DNA of 18,269 nucleotides from the NCBI GenBank assembly GCA_028290305.1, contig JAQGKC010000110.1, positions 1 to 18,269 on the forward strand, given 5' to 3'. The notes under the pieces were generated by a model. The model was not told where the DNA came from. It did not search any database and saw only the letters and a list, made by a program, of their open reading frames with translations. Shown here piece after piece: positions 14,376 through 18,269 of this stretch. Source of the stretch: Bradyrhizobium sp. (GTDB lineage: Bacteria > Pseudomonadota > Alphaproteobacteria > Rhizobiales > Xanthobacteraceae). The translations under genes and the position numbers were made by a program. The first letter of the stretch is position 1; every line of letters begins with the position of its first letter.

Positions 14376-16244
14376 TCAGGGCGTTAAAAAAGGTGAGAAA
14401 CTTGCCAAGTATGGCGATGGCCGACTGTTCCAAACGTCTCCCCAAGGCATAAGCCGGGTACGGGGATAAGAGAAAAAGATCAGACGTTTTGAACGGGTTA
14501 CCGCCACAAAGGCGTTGCGCCGTTCTTCTGCCATCTCCTTGCTTTTTCCGGTCGCCCTATAGTCGGGAAAGACGCCCTCGGCCATCCCAACCAAAAACAC
14601 AACTTCGAACTCAAGACCTTTAGAGGAGTGTACGGTCAGTAGCGCAATGCCGTCGGTGTTAATCTGCTGTGTAGTTCCCAACGCAAGATTGCTAAGAAAA
14701 CCACCTATCACCCGAGATGCGCCGCTGCCAGCACGAAGGTACTGGTCCCATTCCCCGAGAATCACCTGGGTATCATCATAGATTGCCCGCTTATCCTCAT
14801 TATCGAGTGCATCGGCGTAACGACGAAGGACCTCCACGGACGGAACAATATTGATCCGCTGACTGTCGATGGCAATCAACCGCAATGCCTTAATGATAAC
14901 CTGCTGCGCATCGCTGCCGGAGCTCAATGATTGCAATAAGCGAAGGACATCTTCTACCGATGAAATCCCGCTGACATCTACCTGCTGGCCCCACTTCTTT
15001 AGCAAAGCAACGAGATGCAACTTGTCCTTCGGATTAGCAACGATACGAAGCGCCAAATGAAAGTCTGCAACTAGTTCTGATTCATTTTCATGAAGCGATG
15101 AAAGTCGTTTAAAGTATGGGAGCTCTCGATGCTTCAACTCGGCTTCAATGGCAAGCAGGGTGAATCGGGTTCTTCCAAGTACAGCACATCGAGCAGGTGT
15201 GATTGGTCCTTCAATGTCGGGATGCCCGTCCGAAAGCAACCTGACGATCTGGTCCACGACGCGGCGCGCTTCGTCTTTCTCGTCCGTTCCGGCTAAGAGG
15301 CTCGCCTGCCCCTGTATCGGGAGTTGCCCCTCGACTACATACGTTGGTTCCAGGGCCTTCGCGATTCCGACCACCACCCTCGATGATCGAAAATTGTCGG
15401 TGAGCTCTATTCGCACCGCATTAAAGTCTGCCGCGAAATGTTCCATAAACTCGGGACTAGCTGTGTTGAATCCGTATATTGATTGCTTCGGGTCGCCGAC
15501 CATCATCAAATTTTTGAAATCACCACCACAGAGAGCTTGAAGCAAGGCGTATTGGGCTTCATTCAGATCCTGCGCCTCATCGATACAGATGTATCTAAAG
15601 AGCCTCCGATAGAAATCGGCCACCTTGGGATAATCAGTCAGAAGTCGGTAGCTCAGTAGCAGAAGGTCATCGAAGTCGAATGCCCCGCTGGCCCGCAATC
15701 CAGCATTATACGCATCAAATATCCGCGCCTCTGTTTCGTCGGAGATTTGAGGTTGACTTATAGGATGGGTTTTTACGAAAGAGATGAGGCGTAGCCAATC
15801 GTCAATGCGCTTGTTTCGGGCTTTTGCGTCCCCAGCTTGCGTAAGTTCAAATGCCAAAGCTGGATCAGCCAACACGGCATCCAAAAGAATCTGTTTGCGA
15901 TCCTGAAATTGCTCGAATATCTGAGGTGAAGAGGTTACGCCGACCGGCTTCCCTCTGTCTGTCAGCATATCCAAACAGAAACCATGCAACGTTCCGATGA
16001 AAGCTCTCTGCCCAAGATCGCCAAGGTCTTTCAGGCGTCCGGCCATTTCGTTCGCCGCTTTGTTCGTAAAGGTAAGAGCGAGAACTCTGAAATGTCCTTT
16101 AGTGCTCGTAACCAAACGTCGCACGCGCTCGGTCAGCACTCTCGTTTTACCAGAGCCGGGTCCAGCAACCACCAGCAAAGCTCCCTCATCGAAATCGACG
16201 ACATGCTGCTGTAGAATTGAGAGGCGAATATTGCTCGCGGTCAT
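14376..16244 (-). CDS. UvrD-like SF1A helicase (GajB-like)
   Basis: 622 aa with a full UvrD/PcrA/Rep motif set. The Q-motif is LSILQQHVVDF, motif I AGPGSGKT (27-34), Ia LTFTNKAANEM, Ib IGTLHGF and II IDEAQD (221-226). Motif III is GDPKQSIYGF (250-259) and IV LTDNFRSS (281-288). Motif V region is VHSSKGLEFEVVFL (538-551) and VI EERRNAFVAVTRSKR (573-587). This is slightly shorter than housekeeping UvrD (~720 aa) and longer than the type GajB (494 aa). The start ATG 16244 has AGGGA upstream and sits 9 bp after the OLD gene's stop. A helicase of this class next to a class 2 OLD nuclease is the defining arrangement of Gabija. In that system GajB is thought to sense or process DNA ends and to activate GajA; that role here is inferred from context. 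Confidence 0.92.
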   Translation of the reverse strand: MTASNIRLSILQQHVVDFDEGALLVVAGPGSGKTRVLTERVRRLVTSTKGHFRVLALTFTNKAANEMAGRLKDLGDLGQRAFIGTLHGFCLDMLTDRGKPVGVTSSPQIFEQFQDRKQILLDAVLADPALAFELTQAGDAKARNKRIDDWLRLISFVKTHPISQPQISDETEARIFDAYNAGLRASGAFDFDDLLLLSYRLLTDYPKVADFYRRLFRYICIDEAQDLNEAQYALLQALCGGDFKNLMMVGDPKQSIYGFNTASPEFMEHFAADFNAVRIELTDNFRSSRVVVGIAKALEPTYVVEGQLPIQGQASLLAGTDEKDEARRVVDQIVRLLSDGHPDIEGPITPARCAVLGRTRFTLLAIEAELKHRELPYFKRLSSLHENESELVADFHLALRIVANPKDKLHLVALLKKWGQQVDVSGISSVEDVLRLLQSLSSGSDAQQVIIKALRLIAIDSQRINIVPSVEVLRRYADALDNEDKRAIYDDTQVILGEWDQYLRAGSGASRVIGGFLSNLALGTTQQINTDGIALLTVHSSKGLEFEVVFLVGMAEGVFPDYRATGKSKEMAEERRNAFVAVTRSKRLIFFSYPRTRLMPWGDVWNSRPSPYLASFSPFLTP

Positions 16245-16253
16245 AGCCGTCCC

Positions 16254-18125
16254 TTATACGCCAAAATCAGAAGCCAAGCGATCGAATAACTTCTTCAAGC
16301 ACTTTGGCGTTCGCCGGCTCTCGTCAGCTAAGTCGCAGATCGCTTGCGCGACTGGAGCGGCAAGCCGAGTTTTATTGCTGCGCAAGAAGTCGAGGGCGGC
16401 ACGTTCTCTGCCCCCGCTGCTTTTATAATCCCTAGTTTGCTGTTTGCCATCGACTGTTTTTCCCTCCTTGCCGTGAAGCTCAGTGATAACTTTGTCCAAC
16501 TTGTTGCCGCCATATGTTTTGTCGATTGCAACCTCGACGGCATCGAGATAGCCCTCATCAAGCAACTGTTTTTCGTAATCGTTTCCGTTGGGTAGGATTG
16601 AAATGGTGGGACACAAAGTCACATCTGCATGCCCGGCCCGCCTTAGCTCTTTTTTAAGATTGGCAACAGGCCGTGGTTCGCCGTCAGAAAGAATGTACCA
16701 AGGAATGGTGAAGCTCGTTGCGAGCCAAACAAACGGGTAGTAATTGCCTCCACCGACTCCTACAAAACTAAATCCCATCTCGTGAACGCTCATGCCAAAG
16801 CGAGCCTGAGCCAAAAGCTGAAATGCCTGTTCCTCGGTTTCGCCCTCAAACAGGATAAGGGCGCGCGCAAACAATAGATCGCCTCGACTTGCGACAACCT
16901 CCCGTTCAAGCTTCCGACGGTCGTCCGAGCCGACCTTCGACATATTGAGTTTTGACACTGCGGTTTCTCCTCCTGCTTTCGTGAGAAGGCGGAGGTCCTC
17001 CAGACTGGCTTGCCCAGCAAAGTACGGTGAATGAGTACTCACAATACGTTGACCGGGAATTACCTTTACTTGGCTGAATAGCGCACGCTGTGCTTGCGGG
17101 TGTAAGTGAGCCTCCGGTTCTTCAAGGGCGAGGAACGAGTGAAGCCCATCGTCTGCCGCTTTAGCCTTCTCCGTGCGCCACGAGGCAAATGCTCGAAAGA
17201 CCAATAGGGAAGCAAGACTTCTGGTACCCATTCCGTGTCGATTCAGCGGAAATGATTGAGCACCGGTTGTTCCAAGCGTAACATCTATTCCCTTTGACAA
17301 ATCTCGCAGGCGTCTTGGAATCGGTGCGATGTCGACGTTCGCCTTCTCCGCTGAGATAACGTCCTGCAGTTTTAATAGCGTATCTCGAAGGTGTTTGAGG
17401 ACCTCACTTTTCGCGATCATTTCTTGATTGAGCTCGGTTAGACTCTTCTCAAAGGACTCTATGTCTCCCTCGGTGAGGCCGAGATCATCGGTCAGACGCC
17501 GGAAAAAAGAACCTCTCGAACGAAGATCTTCATCCAGATCCCGTTTGGCGTCGATATAATGCATGGCGATTGGCTCTATTTGGGTAGCTGTCACCGATCC
17601 CTTCTCGTCAGCGGAAAGCCAGTCGGCGCGCGGCTTCCATTCCTTTAAGAACACTCGGGAGGTTCGATAGTCGCCGTACAGTGCGTTCCATGCAAGCGTG
17701 GTACGGATCGCAACGAGATCGAAAAAATCCGTAGGATCCTGGGAAATTCCCGATCCCCAAAGGTTAGTCCAGTAGCTTCCCACGGGAAAGGTATCTGTCA
17801 GGGCTCCTTGATCATCTACCGGACGAATAAGAATATCAATTGTTGCCTTTCGGTCTTTCGGAACGTCATTCTCAAGTTCGGTGAGATAGATGTCGTCCTT
17901 ACCCAGCATCTTCCTCGTTGCTCCGATGGCGGCTTGAATACCGTCGAGGATGCTTGTTTTTCCAGCATTGTTAGGTCCAACCATCACGGTCAGGTCATTG
18001 AGCTCGATCTCAACGTCGTGGAGTGCGCGAAAATTCGAAATTCGAACACACGGGATCTTTATTCCGCTGTTCTCGATCTTGGTTGTTGCCACGCTTGCCT
18101 CAGCCCGTTGACGTCCAATCTCCAT
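16254..18125 (-). CDS. OLD-family ATPase with TOPRIM nuclease domain (GajA-like)
   Basis: 623 aa. The ABC-type ATPase has Walker A GPNNAGKTS (50-58), a long helical insertion (~195-265), a signature-like HGMGTRSL (297-304), Walker B FLALEEPEAHLHP (331-343) and an H-loop STHSP (363-367). The C-terminal TOPRIM domain starts ILFEGETEEQ (E427) and continues to WYILSDGEP, where the acidic pair is D481-x-E483. A late RERAALDFLRSNK segment supplies basic residues. This domain order and its UvrD partner mark a class 2 OLD protein, the class that includes GajA (578 aa), a sequence-guided nicking endonuclease held inactive by nucleotides. ATG 18125 lacks a clear ribosome site, whereas GTG 18092 has GAGG five bases before it and could be the true start. 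It is the first gene of the three-gene operon. Confidence 0.9.
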   Translation of the reverse strand: MEIGRQRAEASVATTKIENSGIKIPCVRISNFRALHDVEIELNDLTVMVGPNNAGKTSILDGIQAAIGATRKMLGKDDIYLTELENDVPKDRKATIDILIRPVDDQGALTDTFPVGSYWTNLWGSGISQDPTDFFDLVAIRTTLAWNALYGDYRTSRVFLKEWKPRADWLSADEKGSVTATQIEPIAMHYIDAKRDLDEDLRSRGSFFRRLTDDLGLTEGDIESFEKSLTELNQEMIAKSEVLKHLRDTLLKLQDVISAEKANVDIAPIPRRLRDLSKGIDVTLGTTGAQSFPLNRHGMGTRSLASLLVFRAFASWRTEKAKAADDGLHSFLALEEPEAHLHPQAQRALFSQVKVIPGQRIVSTHSPYFAGQASLEDLRLLTKAGGETAVSKLNMSKVGSDDRRKLEREVVASRGDLLFARALILFEGETEEQAFQLLAQARFGMSVHEMGFSFVGVGGGNYYPFVWLATSFTIPWYILSDGEPRPVANLKKELRRAGHADVTLCPTISILPNGNDYEKQLLDEGYLDAVEVAIDKTYGGNKLDKVITELHGKEGKTVDGKQQTRDYKSSGGRERAALDFLRSNKTRLAAPVAQAICDLADESRRTPKCLKKLFDRLASDFGV

Positions 18126-18269
18126 GTTACGCGAAAATTTTGATTCGGTAGTCTTAGAAGTAGTATCCGAAACGATGCTACCTTTAAGTTGTCGTCTGCG
18201 CCGCGGCCCGTAAACAATCCGCCCCCAAAAATACTCATAGTTTCAATGACAAGGCTTGTAGCGAGCTCA
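18126..18269 (-). promoter_or_regulatory. Upstream region of the defence-like operon
   Basis: 144 bases without a recognised gene up to the window edge; any promoter of the minus-strand operon should start here. I see no convincing -35/-10 pair. Just before the start codon is a partly symmetrical A/T-rich element, CGAAAATTTTGATTCG (18132-18147), which could be an operator. The region holds no copy of the tRNA-Arg 3' end. Confidence 0.3.

Noticed and set aside
18032..18052. TTCGAACACACGGG-like stretch as a possible attR copy of the tRNA end
   Set aside because: Only the TTCGAA core agrees; the rest does not match the tRNA 3' end, and it lies within the OLD coding region.

Overview
The window looks like part of an alphaproteobacterial chromosome, most likely a Bradyrhizobium/Rhodopseudomonas-type genome. 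This is inferred from the very G+C-rich left half, an HWE-family histidine kinase, stacked sensor-GGDEF-EAL proteins and CtrA-type boxes; no 16S or other marker gene is present to prove it. The sequence changes character at a tRNA-Arg gene (9128-9204). To its left is ordinary-looking core chromosome. To its right is a visibly less G+C-rich integrated element that runs past the right edge.

Core part (1-9127). The 3' part of an HWE sensor kinase gene is followed by two co-oriented cyclic-di-GMP genes: a soluble PAS-like-GGDEF-EAL protein (820-2604) and a membrane-anchored Cache-like-PAS-PAS-GGDEF-EAL protein (start chosen at 2804, end 5920). The second has a perfect CtrA-type box and a near-perfect one just upstream, suggesting cell-cycle or motility control. 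Next come an unrecognised conserved hypothetical gene (5937-6899, minus), a YccF-like membrane protein (7176-7580, plus) and an exported alpha/beta hydrolase (7584-8615, minus). Upstream of both minus-strand genes lie decayed pieces of flavin-dependent (LLM) monooxygenase genes. One is a frameshifted and internally deleted copy (8641-8970). The other is a 45-bp 3'-end remnant (6949-6993) that is 35/45 identical to the end of the first.

Integrated element (9128 to beyond 18269). tRNA-Arg(CCG) is followed by a tyrosine integrase (9309-10343), a translationally coupled unknown ORF (10340-10735), a strong intrinsic terminator, an SF2-type helicase (10932-12803) and a zinc-finger/HNH endonuclease (12814-13293). 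No second copy of the tRNA 3' end is visible, so the right boundary is probably outside the window.

The most interesting part is a minus-strand operon covering 13520-18125. Its gene order is OLD-family ATPase/TOPRIM nuclease, UvrD-like helicase, PolB-type DEDDy 3'-5' exonuclease, with gaps of only 9 and 10 bp. The first two genes have the architecture of the Gabija anti-phage system (GajA + GajB, a class 2 OLD nuclease with its UvrD-like partner). The exonuclease is not part of the canonical two-gene system. I propose a three-component Gabija-like defence locus, carried as cargo on a tRNA-integrated island.
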